Origin: Xestospongia bergquistia
Lineage: Eukaryota > Porifera > Demospongiae > Haplosclerida > Petrosiidae
Direction of reading: 5' to 3'
DNA length: 64,000 nucleotides
NCBI GenBank assembly: GCA_963965975.1
Contig: OZ014412.1
Coordinates: 4,528,501 to 4,592,500 of the forward strand
The translations under genes were made by a program, and so were the position numbers. How positions within the stretch are numbered: the stretch's first letter is position 1; each line of letters opens with the position of its first letter. This document shows positions 45,997 to 57,921 of the stretch, piece after piece. The notes under the pieces are model-generated. The model was not told the DNA's origin, did no database searches, and saw nothing but the letters and a program-made list of their open reading frames with translations.

Positions 45997-47595
45997 AATA
46001 AAGATTTATTCATCACATGACTTAGTTTTCATTGTTAATGTTTTGAATATTTGGAGTATTAATATAATAAATGAGCCGTTCCTAATCTATCATGTTCACA
46101 TTAAATAATTCAACATACATTCTCCAGAGGTTATCCAAATTTTTATTCCTCCTTTTAAGTTTTTATTGCTTTCTCTCACATGAGCAGAAGTTACACGTTG
46201 TGGATTGATAGAGTGTTTAGGTAAGGATTTTTATTTGTTTCAACATAAAAAAGAGAGTATGATATTTTACATTAGTAATATGAAATTAACACAATAAAAC
46301 AAATATTTTGACACAAGCAGACAACTATACTATTTAGTCCCACGTTAAAGTATGATGTTTCTTTACAGGCTACCTAGACAATTAAAAATATAAATAATGT
46401 AAATATTAATTGCTCCTAAAAGAATAAAAAAATCTATGTTAGTGATCAGGTATTATGACTTCAATCATAATGATACTGATGTATCTTAAATATCATGTCT
46501 TTGAGTTTTTATGACATTCTCAATATCAGGATTTCAACAGATCTATTAAACCAATCAAACCAATTAAAATTATTATATAAAAAAATTATGCTAATAATAT
46601 TTTATAATATTTATCTTTGTCAGTTTTATATTTGTAATATTAATTACATATTGCCAATTGCATATTCTGTATATACCATACAACTTAAGCCAATTCATGA
46701 AATCTTTTACTGACACTGTCCCAGTAGTTTTAAATAAATAAATAATCTCTGTATGTTGCCCAAATGTCTGACTCCGTCTACACAGAACTTAATGCACAAA
46801 ATAAATCTAAATTTATTAAAAAACCTTTTTATATGTACAGCAGATTTTGTCTTCAAGCTCTTGTGGGGCACGCTATGACGCTTATGAATCTCATTAACTC
46901 TCACTATGAATATGATTACTAGCATCGATGAATCAAATTAAAATTATACTTTTAAGAGCCAAGAATAAAACTAGTCCTACTTAAGCAAACTAGAACAACA
47001 CTACTAATTATAATAATTTTTATCATATTTTAATTTTATAGGGGCTTAAAAATAACATGCATTCTCTATTTTATTTGAAAGTAGCTGTTTGACAGAAATT
47101 TTCTCTCTCATTATAGGGGGTTAAAAAATCATACCTAAACACTCTTCTTCGTTGTCTTTTGCTGCTTGTATCTAAATTTATAACAGCTCCTTTAGTTCCT
47201 GCACAAACTCTTTATGTTCCACATAATTCAACATTAATTTAACATGCATTCTCTATTTTATTTGAAAGTAGTTGTTTGACAGAAATTTCTCTCTCATTGA
47301 AATATCAATGAACAATAAGGACTATATACAAGATACATTAGCAAAGAAATGCATTATATAGTACATTCAAACTACTTGTTACAATGTAACATAAATGATG
47401 AACATAATATTGTACAATATAACACAACACTAAGTCTTAGACACTTAATAATAATTATACAGGATTGACATAGAAAAATAATATATGCTTACTAAAATAA
47501 TTTTTATTACAAAATACATTCACTAATGATGCTATGATTAACAATGTCTTTAAAACAGTAACCCCAAACTATCATATTGTATTATCATATTTATC
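45997..47595. other. Spacer between TRIM copies 8 and 9, duplicated blocks
   Basis: About 46120-47250 is the second copy of the spacer at 39890-40915. A 60-bp unit around GAAAGTAGYTGTTTGACAGA occurs at 47053-47115 and again at 47240-47300. About 47262-47575 is the 3' flank of copy 9, which also survives in the relic at 33606-33930. Small open frames here (46495-46713, 46707-46925) resemble nothing I know. Confidence 0.7.
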
Positions 47596-49878
47596 TCAAT
47601 ATACTACTAATCTATTATTACAGTAATCACAAACATACAAATATCCTTCTTTGTCAAATGAAATTCCATAGGGAGAATCAAACTGATTCACACTGCTACC
47701 ATGTTCTCCAAAATAGCGTATAAACTGACCATCAGTAGTGAAGATAGAAATACGATCATTACCAAAATTACAGTACACACTGGACTCTACAATATATATG
47801 AAATTGTTAATATCCATTACAATCCCTACTGGACATGTTAACTGTCCAGGATTAGACCCATAAGTACCAAACTGAGATAAAAATTGACCATCAGTAGTGA
47901 ATGTCTGGATGCGATGATTCCAACTATCAACTACATATACCAACTCTCGTCTGTCAATAGCAACATCTCTAGGACAATCGAACTGTCCCTTGGCAGATCC
48001 TTTGGTACCAAACACGAATGACAATGTTAGATCAGGATTTAAAACTTGTATACGATGGTTACTTTCATCTGCAATATAAATATGTCCAGTTATTGGAGAA
48101 ACGGTGATACCACAAGGGCAATCAAATTCCAATGGTCCACTACCTTGTTTACCAACTGATTTAATAGATTTCCCATCCATAGATATCTTCTGGATCTTGT
48201 GACTATCAGCAACAAGAATGAAGTTGTCATCAGTAAGTGCTACACCACGAGGACAAGTAAACTTGACATTCCGACTTCCTATTATCTTCTGACTAAACGA
48301 TTTTATTTTCTTTCCATCTTTACCCAATATTGTGACACAGTCTTTATTACACTCACTTACTATAATGTGTCCATCGTCTGTTACAGCAACTCCATAGGGT
48401 CTGTCAAGTTCTGGTATAGTACATACAGGAGTGATGTTATTAAGGTAAGGATTAAAAGGGATTGTTAAAGAGGTACTATCAAGTTGGACATCATTAACTT
48501 TGACATTAACTTGATGATGACCATTAGTTACAGGACTACAATGTATTGTATATACTTCAGGATGGGTGTTGGTAGTGACTGTAGCTGTGATGGGTGTAGC
48601 TGTACCAACTGGTACTACACTACAACTGAGTGATGATAGAGGAACAGTAAGAAGACTGGAATCAGAAAATTGGATAGATAGTGGAAAAGATGCTGTTGGA
48701 TAACTAATAGTGATGTCATCACTATCAATATCACTGACTTTACATTGTTGTAGAACATTAGGTGTGAGACATAGGACATCTCCAATATGATGTAATGAAT
48801 CAACAATGTTCTTGTCCTTTTTAAAGTACACGTCAGCTTTCTCTATAGGATAAAACTCTTTAATATCAACATGTTGTTCTAAATGATTCATATGCTTCAT
48901 CATATGTTTTGTAGATGACACCACTTCTTGAGGACTGCCTATCTTAATACTTTGTTCCACAAAATCCTGACAATGTTTTAGCTGATTCAATCTTGCTTCA
49001 GCTGATTTCTTCTGCTCTGATAACACCTGTAGTTTATTATCAGTGACTGTGTCTACTTCTCTAGTCAGCTGCTCCTCAGATTGACGAAGGACATCAATCA
49101 TTTCTTTCACCATGACATGTATCTCCTCTTTGATAACTTCTCCTTGCTCTCTAATTGCATTCACTCTCTCAGTAAGAGCTGTTAAGACATCAGTAATAGC
49201 AGTGACCTTGTCACTAACTGACTTCAGATTTACTTCCAATTTTTGACAATGTTTGGGATAGCAGTCAGAGACTAAGTCATAATCATGATCTCCATGATCA
49301 TGTACAGTGCAGTGCTGACAAATAAGCTCTTCACACGTTTCACAAAAGATTACCAAAGGCTTATTGTGTTCGGAACATTTTATCTCCTGCTTCATGGGAA
49401 GGAATTGCAAGGCAGAAGCTGTTACATTCTCTATTTCAAGACTGGTTATTTTATGATCAGCTATAGCAGTAAATTTCTTGTGAACATCAATACATTCTTG
49501 ACAGAGAAATTTGGCACATTCTTTACAGTAACCTGTTGCATTAGTTGTAGTACAGTTATCACAGGTTACCTGTTGATGTTCTGACACTTTTGTCATTAGA
49601 TTGTAGACCTCCTTGAGGTTGTTAATTTGAAAAGCTGCAGGAAAGTCAGCTGTTCTTGTTGGATGAGGTAACTGGGTACGATGATGACAAGTGGGACAAG
49701 AGATGAAATAGTTATCTCTTTGAGGATCTAGTGGTAGATCCTCCAGACATTGTTGACAAAAAGAATGGAGACATGATAAGGTCTTAGGGTTAGTATAGAG
49801 GTCAAAACATATATCACAGGTGAGCTGTTTCTCTAGTTTCTTGAAAGCTGTAGAGGAGGAGGTACTAGGTACTGCCAT
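47596..49878 (-). CDS. TRIM-NHL protein, copy 9
   Basis: Intronless, 760 aa when started at MAVPSTSSS (49878), which aligns with the other copies. The frame is open to an ATG at 50013, but the extra residues have no counterpart. RING is [26 protein letters not shown]-box 1 is complete. B-box 2 reads [12 protein letters not shown] with HDHGDHDYD. The coiled coil has an extra EIEN insertion just before it, and the first NHL loop is CNKD. It is divergent, grouping with copy 4 in the coiled coil and filamin regions. The C-terminus is NNRLVVY. Confidence 0.9.
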   Translation of the reverse strand: MAVPSTSSSTAFKKLEKQLTCDICFDLYTNPKTLSCLHSFCQQCLEDLPLDPQRDNYFISCPTCHHRTQLPHPTRTADFPAAFQINNLKEVYNLMTKVSEHQQVTCDNCTTTNATGYCKECAKFLCQECIDVHKKFTAIADHKITSLEIENVTASALQFLPMKQEIKCSEHNKPLVIFCETCEELICQHCTVHDHGDHDYDLVSDCYPKHCQKLEVNLKSVSDKVTAITDVLTALTERVNAIREQGEVIKEEIHVMVKEMIDVLRQSEEQLTREVDTVTDNKLQVLSEQKKSAEARLNQLKHCQDFVEQSIKIGSPQEVVSSTKHMMKHMNHLEQHVDIKEFYPIEKADVYFKKDKNIVDSLHHIGDVLCLTPNVLQQCKVSDIDSDDITISYPTASFPLSIQFSDSSLLTVPLSSLSCSVVPVGTATPITATVTTNTHPEVYTIHCSPVTNGHHQVNVKVNDVQLDSTSLTIPFNPYLNNITPVCTIPELDRPYGVAVTDDGHIIVSECNKDCVTILGKDGKKIKSFSQKIIGSRNVKFTCPRGVALTDDNFILVADSHKIQKISMDGKSIKSVGKQGSGPLEFDCPCGITVSPITGHIYIADESNHRIQVLNPDLTLSFVFGTKGSAKGQFDCPRDVAIDRRELVYVVDSWNHRIQTFTTDGQFLSQFGTYGSNPGQLTCPVGIVMDINNFIYIVESSVYCNFGNDRISIFTTDGQFIRYFGEHGSSVNQFDSPYGISFDKEGYLYVCDYCNNRLVVY

Positions 49879-49949
49879 AATAGAATTGGGGAGAGAATCA
49901 AAATTTACAAATATAATGAATACCACTCCTCCTGTAGCCCACAATATGA

Positions 49950-49959
49950 CCATATAAGG
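49950..49959 (-). promoter_or_regulatory. CCATATAAGG box upstream of TRIM copy 9
   Basis: Perfect CC(A/T)6GG 10-mer, 72 bp before the ATG at 49878. It falls inside the unlikely upstream extension of the frame, which supports the later start. Confidence 0.45.
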
Positions 49960-50543
49960 AATTGTCATGTGGTTATGGTTATTAAAAGCAGTCAATCCAT
50001 ACACAAGTATCAATTGTAGTATTTTTATTTTTTATCATGTGTGATTAGAACTACTAATATAAAGATTGTTATATGCATATATTTATTAATAACAATCTTT
50101 AACTAGGACTATGCCAAGTACATTGAACATAATATTAAATATTATTGAAAATGCTCCTTTTAATAGTACAATTAACATTAAGTGTTGCTGCAGAATGTCT
50201 CTGTTCCTGTGACAAACTGACAACTGAGAATGATGAATTTTGAAATCATGAATATGACTTAGCTTTGATGAAGTCTTTAATAACAATTTGATCATTAGTA
50301 ATTCAGCCACTTTGTCTTGTGAGCAGCTGGTAGATATTACTCTATTTTTTGGGGAAATGCATTCAAGATCATATATAAGACTGATGATGTCTTAAAATAA
50401 AATCTTGAAATTGGAGATACTTAAATGTCATCAATTTAAGATATTTATTGAATGACAAGATTCCTCTAAATTGAATTTACTACTAGTTAATTTACTATTA
50501 GTTCAAGAAATGAAATAAACGTCAGTAAAAATTAAAGTTATTG
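49960..50543. other. Spacer between TRIM copy 9 and the SIDT gene
   Basis: AT-rich, no gene recognised. It holds the 5' flank of TRIM copy 9 and the 3' flank of the first SID1-type gene, so those two genes lie head to tail. Confidence 0.55.
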
Positions 50544-50607
50544 TTAGAACACTTTAATAGTGTCTCTCTTTCTTTCCTTTAGTCCATCATCTAATGTGAA
50601 TACAAAC

Positions 50608-50680
<73 letters not shown>

Positions 50681-53600
50681 GAATATGTCCAAAGTATGGA
50701 ATATAAATATGAGCTATGATGACATATAGTTATTGACTTACTAAAAATGTGAAGAACAAAGCAGCTGCTGATACAAAATGCCAAATATCATGTATGTCAT
50801 AAAAATCAAGTATTCTACAGTCTTCATTATATTGTCGAGACTCAGCTGGTGTGACCTACATTGAAATTAGTTAATTTGACACCATTTAACAAACTGTACT
50901 ATTGATATAGTATACAAACCTTTCTGTTAGCAACAATATTTAACAACAAAGGAATTCCTGTAAACCAACATCCACCAAGTATGAATAAGAAAATTATCGG
51001 CATTAATGTCAAGGGTTCTTTATACCATAACTGGAAAAGATAATATTACTCTCTCTCTCTCTCTCTTTCTCTCAATAGGTTTACCTTAGACAGTACATAT
51101 ATAAAAGTAATGAAAATAAAATTTGTTATCAATAATCCAAGAACAACTATTGCAATGCTCTTCTTTGAGAATAGAATCAACAATAAACCTCTAAGTGGGT
51201 AGAGAAAGATGAGGAGTCATAATATAGATTATGTTACTCACAAAATTGCATTTATAATCACCATGATGACCAATTTAGTGGAGCGTGACTAAAGGACATT
51301 ATATAACCATAGCAACATGTAAACTCCACCTACCAAATGTCGTGGTTTCAATTTATTACAGTTCTCATGGCTATTGCAAGGAATACACCAACTTTTTAGC
51401 CATCCCCAAATCCTTTTGTAAGTTGTCAACTCTAATATGAATAGTTATTAAATCTGTATTAACAATATAGCCACACCCACCTAGCCAAATACTGATATGC
51501 CAGTCATGATAAAAGTAGAAGGAAAAAGAGAACAAAACAATTGAAAATATAACAATTAAAATTAGAACAAGTCGTATCAACCAAGCTAAATGACTCTCTT
51601 CATACTATATAAAAGAATACATGTTATGTACATGTTATGTACATGTTATATACATGTTATATACATGTTATGTACACGTATTAACAAAATTTTTAATAAC
51701 CCATATGTCCATCTTGTCTGTCAGTTAATCCATTCATGAATCCATGCATCACATATCAACTCAATTATTTATCTGTCCATTCATCCATTTATCCGTCCAT
51801 TTATCCATCTATCTGTCCATTTATCTATCTATCTATCCATTTACCATCCATTTGTATATCTATCTATCAATTCTTACTATGCCGATTAAGGTCAAGAAGA
51901 TAACAACACCAAAACAAAGAAAAGCAATAAAAGCATTGGCATGGACATCAGGATGTCTAGTTTGAAATATTTTGAGGATCAGAAGTCCACATATAATGTA
52001 CATAAAAGCTGTATCTATGGAGATACAGAGATACCATAATTATATAAACATGATCTAATTATACACGAGAAAATATTAATACTTTTAGCACGTGTTATTG
52101 CATTTTATAACAAATTCTCACATACCAAACTCATAGTTATTATTGCTGGGACAAATGTGATAAAAGGCAGACATAAATCCCTCCATTATTAATGCAACAC
52201 CTGGATGAGGTAGTTATTAAAATAGTTATTAAATGCAGGGTCTTACCCAAAGCATAATAGATACCAAAGAAATGAGGAATACCATAAGTCTAAATATGAT
52301 AATAATTAATAATTACTTTCACTTTCAAAATAACTAACATAATATTTTCTTGGATCATTCAATTTCTCTTGTTTAGCTTTATAGTGTCTAAGAAGAATCA
52401 AATAGATATCAACACTGTGTTAAGTAGCATCACAATACATATATAGTATACTGATATTGATATCAACACTATGTTAAGTAGGATCGCAATACATATACAG
52501 TACACTGATATTGACATCAATATCTAGATATTATGCTAATATCATGTTAATATTGTATTAACACTGACCTGATTCCAACAATTACAATAAATGTTAGTCC
52601 CAGTATTATAAAGCTGATATTACTCCACACACTATTGAATGAACTAAACAAATGATATCAAAAATATCAACATCATTTATCTCAGCTGCTCACCTTAATG
52701 CTCCTAAAGGTCTAGAACACTCAAAATTATAATAACATATATCTTGATCGCCTGTTGAATCCAAACTCTAATATTAATTAGATAAAAAATTGTAAATAAA
52801 AAGATAATGAATTGTTCCTACCAGTTGTCCAGCCAGTACCAGCTGGAAAGCTGGCAGTCCATAAAATATACCCACTGTAAATGTGTTCCTATAATTAATG
52901 AGTGAGAGAGAGAGAGGAAGAGTGAGGGAGAGAGAGAGAGAGAGAGACAGAGAGAGAGAGAGACAGAGAGAGAGAGAGAGACAGAGAGGGAGACAGAGAG
53001 AGACAGAGAGACAGACAAAGAGAGAGAGACAGAGAGATAGAGAGACAGAGAGGGTAGATAAGTATGTAATGAATTATGTAAATGGACAGATAGATGAATA
53101 GATGGACAAACAGATAGAGGACTAACCACCCATATACAGAATATTGTTTCTGTAATTCTGGAATTGGTTTCTTTAAAAGGTTAGGAAGTCTAATGGACTC
53201 TTCATTCTAAGAAAATATCTCTAACTATAAAATATTTTAACTTCCTTTAAATTATACCTCATCAAGTAACTTCCTAACTTCCCCACTTGAATAAGAACCT
53301 AAAACACAATAGCAACCATAGCAACAGTACATTTACCATAGCAACCTTTTGTCGATAGTGTTTCATAATTAATTGATGCTTCTTCACTGCCTAGAATTAT
53401 TTCTTCAGATTGGTTATCTTGATATATCACAGAGAATATATAATAATAGATTAGATCTTGTGACAGTGCCTACTTAATTCTTCAGTGTCTGTTGTTTCCT
53501 TGGTAATGCAAGTCTTAAAGACACAACATGAACGGCTGCATACAAATGGATAGAATGTGCTATTGTGATAGATATATTTAATAACTATTAATAAACCAAT

Positions 53601-55287
53601 GTATGTCTTACATATGAAAACAAGGAAAACTAACAATGATAACTACAATGACTCCTAATCCAATAAACAAGATTAGAGGAGCTATAATGGCCAACTTGTA
53701 CTGACTGGCTATAATATGAGAGTTATATGACATTAATATAATACATAATAATACATCATATTATTCTATAATATAGTACCTGGTTCTTCCTTCTGTATAA
53801 CTAACTGTATATAGATAGGTTTGTCTGATGGAACAAAATTGTTGGAGTGACATAGTGAGGGTTTAGCTACAACTATTACAACAAAGAAATCATCTCCTTC
53901 CACTGTATGATGCTAGAATGGATACAATGATAGATAAATGGATGGATGGATTAATAGAAGAATAGATGGATTAATAGATCAATTGATAGATATAATACTA
54001 ACAGCCTCAACATTAACAGTAGCATCCATAATCATTGTTTGATAGACACCTTTAGAACGAGCATTTTGTAATAAGTCATTTACTGGACACTGGAAAGGAA
54101 GATGGATAAATAGATATAATGTTTGATCAATGATTATACAAATGGAGAAACAGATGGATGAATGAATGGTTGAGGAATGAACAGACAAGTCTTCTACTTA
54201 CAGTAGAATTTTGTACAGACACAATTACACAGCCTGTTGTGTTAGTAGATGTAGCTAGAACACGAACATTTGAATGTCCTTTAGGAAACTTGAAATAGTA
54301 CATCTGTATGTTAACACAAATCAAATCATAATCATTTATACAATAGTGTTATATTATAGAATGTGTTAACAGAAATCAAATTATAATCATTTATACAATA
54401 GTGTTATATTATAGAATGTGTTAACACAAATCAAATTATAATCATTTATACAATAGTGTTATATTATAGAATGTGTTAACAGAAATCACATTGTGACCTT
54501 ACCTGAGGTGCATTTGCTGCAACATAGAAACCTACACTTTCATTCAGCCTAAAGGAGATACACAAAGTTACATTAAAGTTAACTCTCTCTTCACTTCTCT
54601 CTCTCTCTATCTCTCTCCCTCCTTACGATAGAACAATGTTATCAACTGGTTCAATTTTAATCTCATATTCCAGTTCTTCAGAGCTACTAGTAAAGGCATC
54701 AATATACATAGCAATGACTCGTTCATTTCGATTGTTTTCAAGAAACACAGTACTACATATTGTACGATAAGCACTATTGTATCTTGTTGGAATGCTATGA
54801 GAGGGAAAAAAATAGAAAATGAAAATTAGTATTATTAATTTTTGTTAATACCCCTGTAGTTGTAGAGGTAGTTTCCATGTTTGCACGTTGTTTTCATCTC
54901 TAGTTACAAACACAAGTGATTTCCTATCAGTAACGTTACCAGAATATGTCCAAATACGAAATACCTACCCATTTAAAAAACTATCATTGTCACTAATTCT
55001 AGAATACATTAACTTACAGCATCTCTAGTTGTTTTGTTATTACAGCTGGTAAACGTATTGTTGACAAGTAATAAATCAATGATAGAGATGTTCACAACTC
55101 GAGTGTAAGTATTACAAGGGGTGATCACCTCTTGTTCTATCCCTGGTATCACTGCACTGTTCCGAGTCTCGTTAATAAAAGAAATATTACCATTATCATT
55201 GGTCTGACGGGTGTGATACTGGTATGAAGATATGGTACAGGCAAGAGAGAAGAGAAGAGAGAGCAACAAGAAAACACAGGAAGACAT
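50544..55287 (-). CDS. SIDT: SID1 transmembrane family protein A, 26 exons
   Basis: A multi-pass membrane protein of the SID-1/SIDT1/SIDT2 family, implicated in dsRNA transport and lipid handling. Summed exons give 817 aa. Exon 1 (55018-55287) encodes a signal peptide ([20 protein letters not shown]). Exons 2-7 (54852-54964, 54627-54794, 54503-54548, 54202-54303, 54003-54089, 53780-53912) encode the extracellular domain, with YRTIC and [14 protein letters not shown]. Exon 8 (53612-53708) is the first membrane segment. Exons 9-12 form the cytosolic loop and exons 13-26 (52822-52888 down to 50544-50606) the membrane core. The metal-site motifs are visible: [13 protein letters not shown] (Ser, His), the Asp before TAFMYI, and DIHDIWHF (two His). 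It ends [17 protein letters not shown]. Confidence 0.92.
50607..50674 (+). repeat. (AG)n microsatellite, polypyrimidine tract of SIDT-A exon 26
   Basis: About 64 bases of AG repeat (CT on the coding strand) adjoin the acceptor of the last exon of SIDT-A. A shorter AG tract occupies the same place in SIDT-B (about 57987-58007). Confidence 0.85.
52904..53055 (+). repeat. Purine-rich AG/AGAC simple repeat in a SIDT-A intron
   Basis: A mixed (AG)n and (GACAGA)n tract of about 150 bases in the intron before exon 13. It generates spurious long frames on both strands (Arg-Glu or Ser-Leu repeats), which are not genes. Confidence 0.85.
54309..54490. repeat. 55-bp minisatellite in SIDT-A intron 4
   Basis: TTAACA recurs at 54311, 54366, 54421 and 54476, giving three full 55-bp units and a partial fourth, nearly identical. 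The array starts 8 bases from the exon 5 acceptor. SIDT-B lacks it at the same intron but has transposon sequence there instead. Confidence 0.9.
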
Positions 55288-56496
55288 TACCGTTCACAGT
55301 TTATTAATAGTTATTATAATATTGGGGGTCAAAGGTCATAAGTAAATAATAAATAATTAATTAATTTTTATTTTATGGTATATTAATTTTGTAGCATGAA
55401 AGTATACGGAACTATAAACTTTCTTTACATTAAATTTCTATAGAATTTTCAGAATGTTTCTGTATACTTCTGTATATTTCTGTATACTTTAATACTTTTC
55501 AAACTGTATGACTACACAAACTTGTCTGGTTGGATGTCACAAGATCATTGTATATATGGTTTAATATATTTTTCATTATGATTATGAGGTTAGTTCAACA
55601 TATGGCAGATAGGTTTTGGCTTTAAATAATTAATGGTGTAGGGTTAACTACCCAAGACAAGACAAGGTGACGTAGATCCGGGCTTGCAATGTCATAATTT
55701 TTGCACTTCATGGCTTATAGTATGAGTTGTATATAGTCACAAGTATATGTTTGATTATTAAAACATGAAATAATCATTGAATTCCAGTTTATAATAATTA
55801 TAATAATTATAATAATTATTATCATTATTTATATTTGCATTATGAACATTAAAATGGTTTTAGGTTATAGATGATGCTACAAGCTAATGAAATATATAAA
55901 TACAAAGCTATTACTCTATTTATTTATATGTGTATGTGTCAGTGTGTATATGAATAATTTGATTTAGCAATTGTGGCATTCCCTATGAGCTTATGTGAAA
56001 AAACAATATTTAACAACACTGACAAGACTACCATCCTGAACAAAAGGTCCGAACTCGTCTCAAAGTGCTGACATGAAAACAAGTACTATTTAGCACACTT
56101 CTCAAGGGACAAGACATAATTAGCACCTTGATGCTATATTATCCATCTATAAATCTAAAATTAAGACATGATATTAAAATTACAATAGTAATTATTTAAA
56201 AATGATGAATATCTCCTGTATTTCTTTGTACAATGACCAATAAAATGCTTATAGTATATACTCCTACAAGTATTTTAAATATATCAATCATTTCATGCAC
56301 CCATTTCATATTAATTGAATTTTATTGATATATTTTTACACTTTGTAAAGTTTAGCCATGAATGAAAATTGTACATTTGTCATTTAGACATAGCACTGTA
56401 GTTCATTGTACCCTAAACTCTTTCTTGTGAATCTACTATTTATAGTACACACCATCAAGTCACATTTAGTTTTACTATACAGACAATAAGATATTT
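55288..56496. other. Spacer between SIDT-A and the hAT relic
   Basis: AT-rich, no gene recognised. About 55368-55570 matches about 57586-57780 (landmark TAGCATGAAAGTATACGG), a direct repeat of about 200 bp that brackets the 2 kb in between. Confidence 0.6.
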
Positions 56497-57433
56497 CAGA
56501 GGCAGAGACACCAGTCAAAATGTGGGGGGGGGGGGGCTAAGTAAAAAAATTCTTATATGTAGAATTAAACAATAATTTTTAAAGAAAAAAGGATAACTTG
56601 AAACACATTTAAAAGCACACAGTATACATCTTCATGATCCGAAAAGTTACCAAAGTACTTTTTTCATTCATCATATTTAGAAGCAGATTATCATGCAATG
56701 GAAGGTAAATCTAATGAATCTGTGAGTTCCTTATGGAAGTGCAGCAATAGGCAGTTATTTAGTCATTTTTCTGTCATTGTTGATTGAACATAAGTATAAA
56801 GGTGCTTCAGAGGGAAAAATGTTCTTTCAGACGTTATTGGTGAAGTTAATGTTAAACGAAGAACAAGATGTACTGAAGAGAATATGTCCTTAAAGATATC
56901 ATTTATGTTCATTGTGTCACATATAGTATTAATTGAAGTGACCAACTTCACAGTTGGCAAGGCAGTTTTCACCATATTATGAAGAAGTGGAAGTTGCCTA
57001 CTTAAGGGCAATATCTTTTGAAAAGCATGACTCTTGCATCTTTTTCACCTCATTTTCAATTGACCAAGCTAGACCTACATGGGTAACAGTTTCTTCACTA
57101 GACTCTAAACTCACAGAATTTTCTCCATTAGATGAAGTACTCATTTCATTTATTTCAACAGTATCAATTTCTTACAGTAAACAGATCTAGTGTTGCTTGC
57201 CTATTTGTTGCCATCACTCACTACTGAACTGATTCCTACACTCCAGGTGCTAACTCTTAACTATTGCATGCAAGTGTGTATAATTCGAATATTATTTTAG
57301 TGTAAAAACTGAAATTTCAGCTGTCAGACAGTTCAGACTATGCAACTGACTATATCCCACCCACGTATATAATTGCCTTCTTTGTAAAGTGGGGGGGGGG
57401 GGGGCATGCCCCCTATACATATCTCTGCCAATG
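56497..57433 (-). mobile_element. Decayed ZMYM1-like hAT transposase element
   Basis: On the minus strand, about 57015 down to 56690 reads as the C-terminal end of the ZMYM1-type hAT transposase family. The segments are LPLLHNMVKTALPTVKLV, SERTFFPLKHLYTYVQSTM and, after an in-frame stop, NNCLLLHFHKELTDSLDL. The ends carry GGCAGAGA in inverted orientation, each followed inwards by a long G or C run (56522-56534 and 57390-57405), as in CAGAGGC...GGGGG-ended hAT elements. No clear 8-bp target duplication was found, so the exact borders are uncertain. It is not functional. Confidence 0.65.
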
Positions 57434-57921
57434 TATTTGAATTTGAAGGCGACAGTGATTATGCAGTCTCTCTGACATGTATGGATCTTGTCCAGTTTGT
57501 TAATAACTAGTAAGAGTAGTTCAAGACATACAATACTCCAACTCTACAAGTTACAGAAGCAATGATTGCTTTTAGTAATATAATTATTTTAATTTTATGG
57601 TATATTAATTTTGTAGCATGAAAGTATACGGAGCTATACACTGTCTTTACATTAAATTTCTATACAATATTCAGAAGGCTTCTGTATATTTCTGTATACT
57701 TTAATATCTTTTCAAACTGCAATGCTACACAGACTTGTCTGACTAGATGTACTGGATATCATAAGATGATTTAACATATTTTGCTCAATAGGAACTGTAA
57801 AGGTATAGCATGCATGCACACACAGAATCAACTAGTAAAAATGTAATTACATGCTACTACATATAATATGTATATAGCATGTATTGTCATGTATTATTAT
57901 ATATTATATAATAATCTAGTT
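57434..57921. other. 3' flank of SIDT-B with dispersed repeat
   Basis: This holds the second copy of the direct repeat (about 57586-57780) also found upstream of SIDT-A, and AT-rich sequence up to the SIDT-B stop codon. No gene seen. Confidence 0.55.

Noticed and set aside
46495-46925. Two overlapping 72-codon frames in the TRIM 8-9 spacer
   Set aside because: They lie in a duplicated noncoding segment, and the matching copy near 40230-40640 does not keep the frames intact.
52818-53129. Ser-Leu and Arg-Glu repeat proteins on the two strands
   Set aside because: Pure translation of an AG/CT simple repeat in an intron of SIDT-A.
53305-53347. ATAGCAACC repeats resembling X-box half-sites
   Set aside because: They are direct repeats within SIDT-A introns, without the inverted pairing or promoter position of a real X-box.
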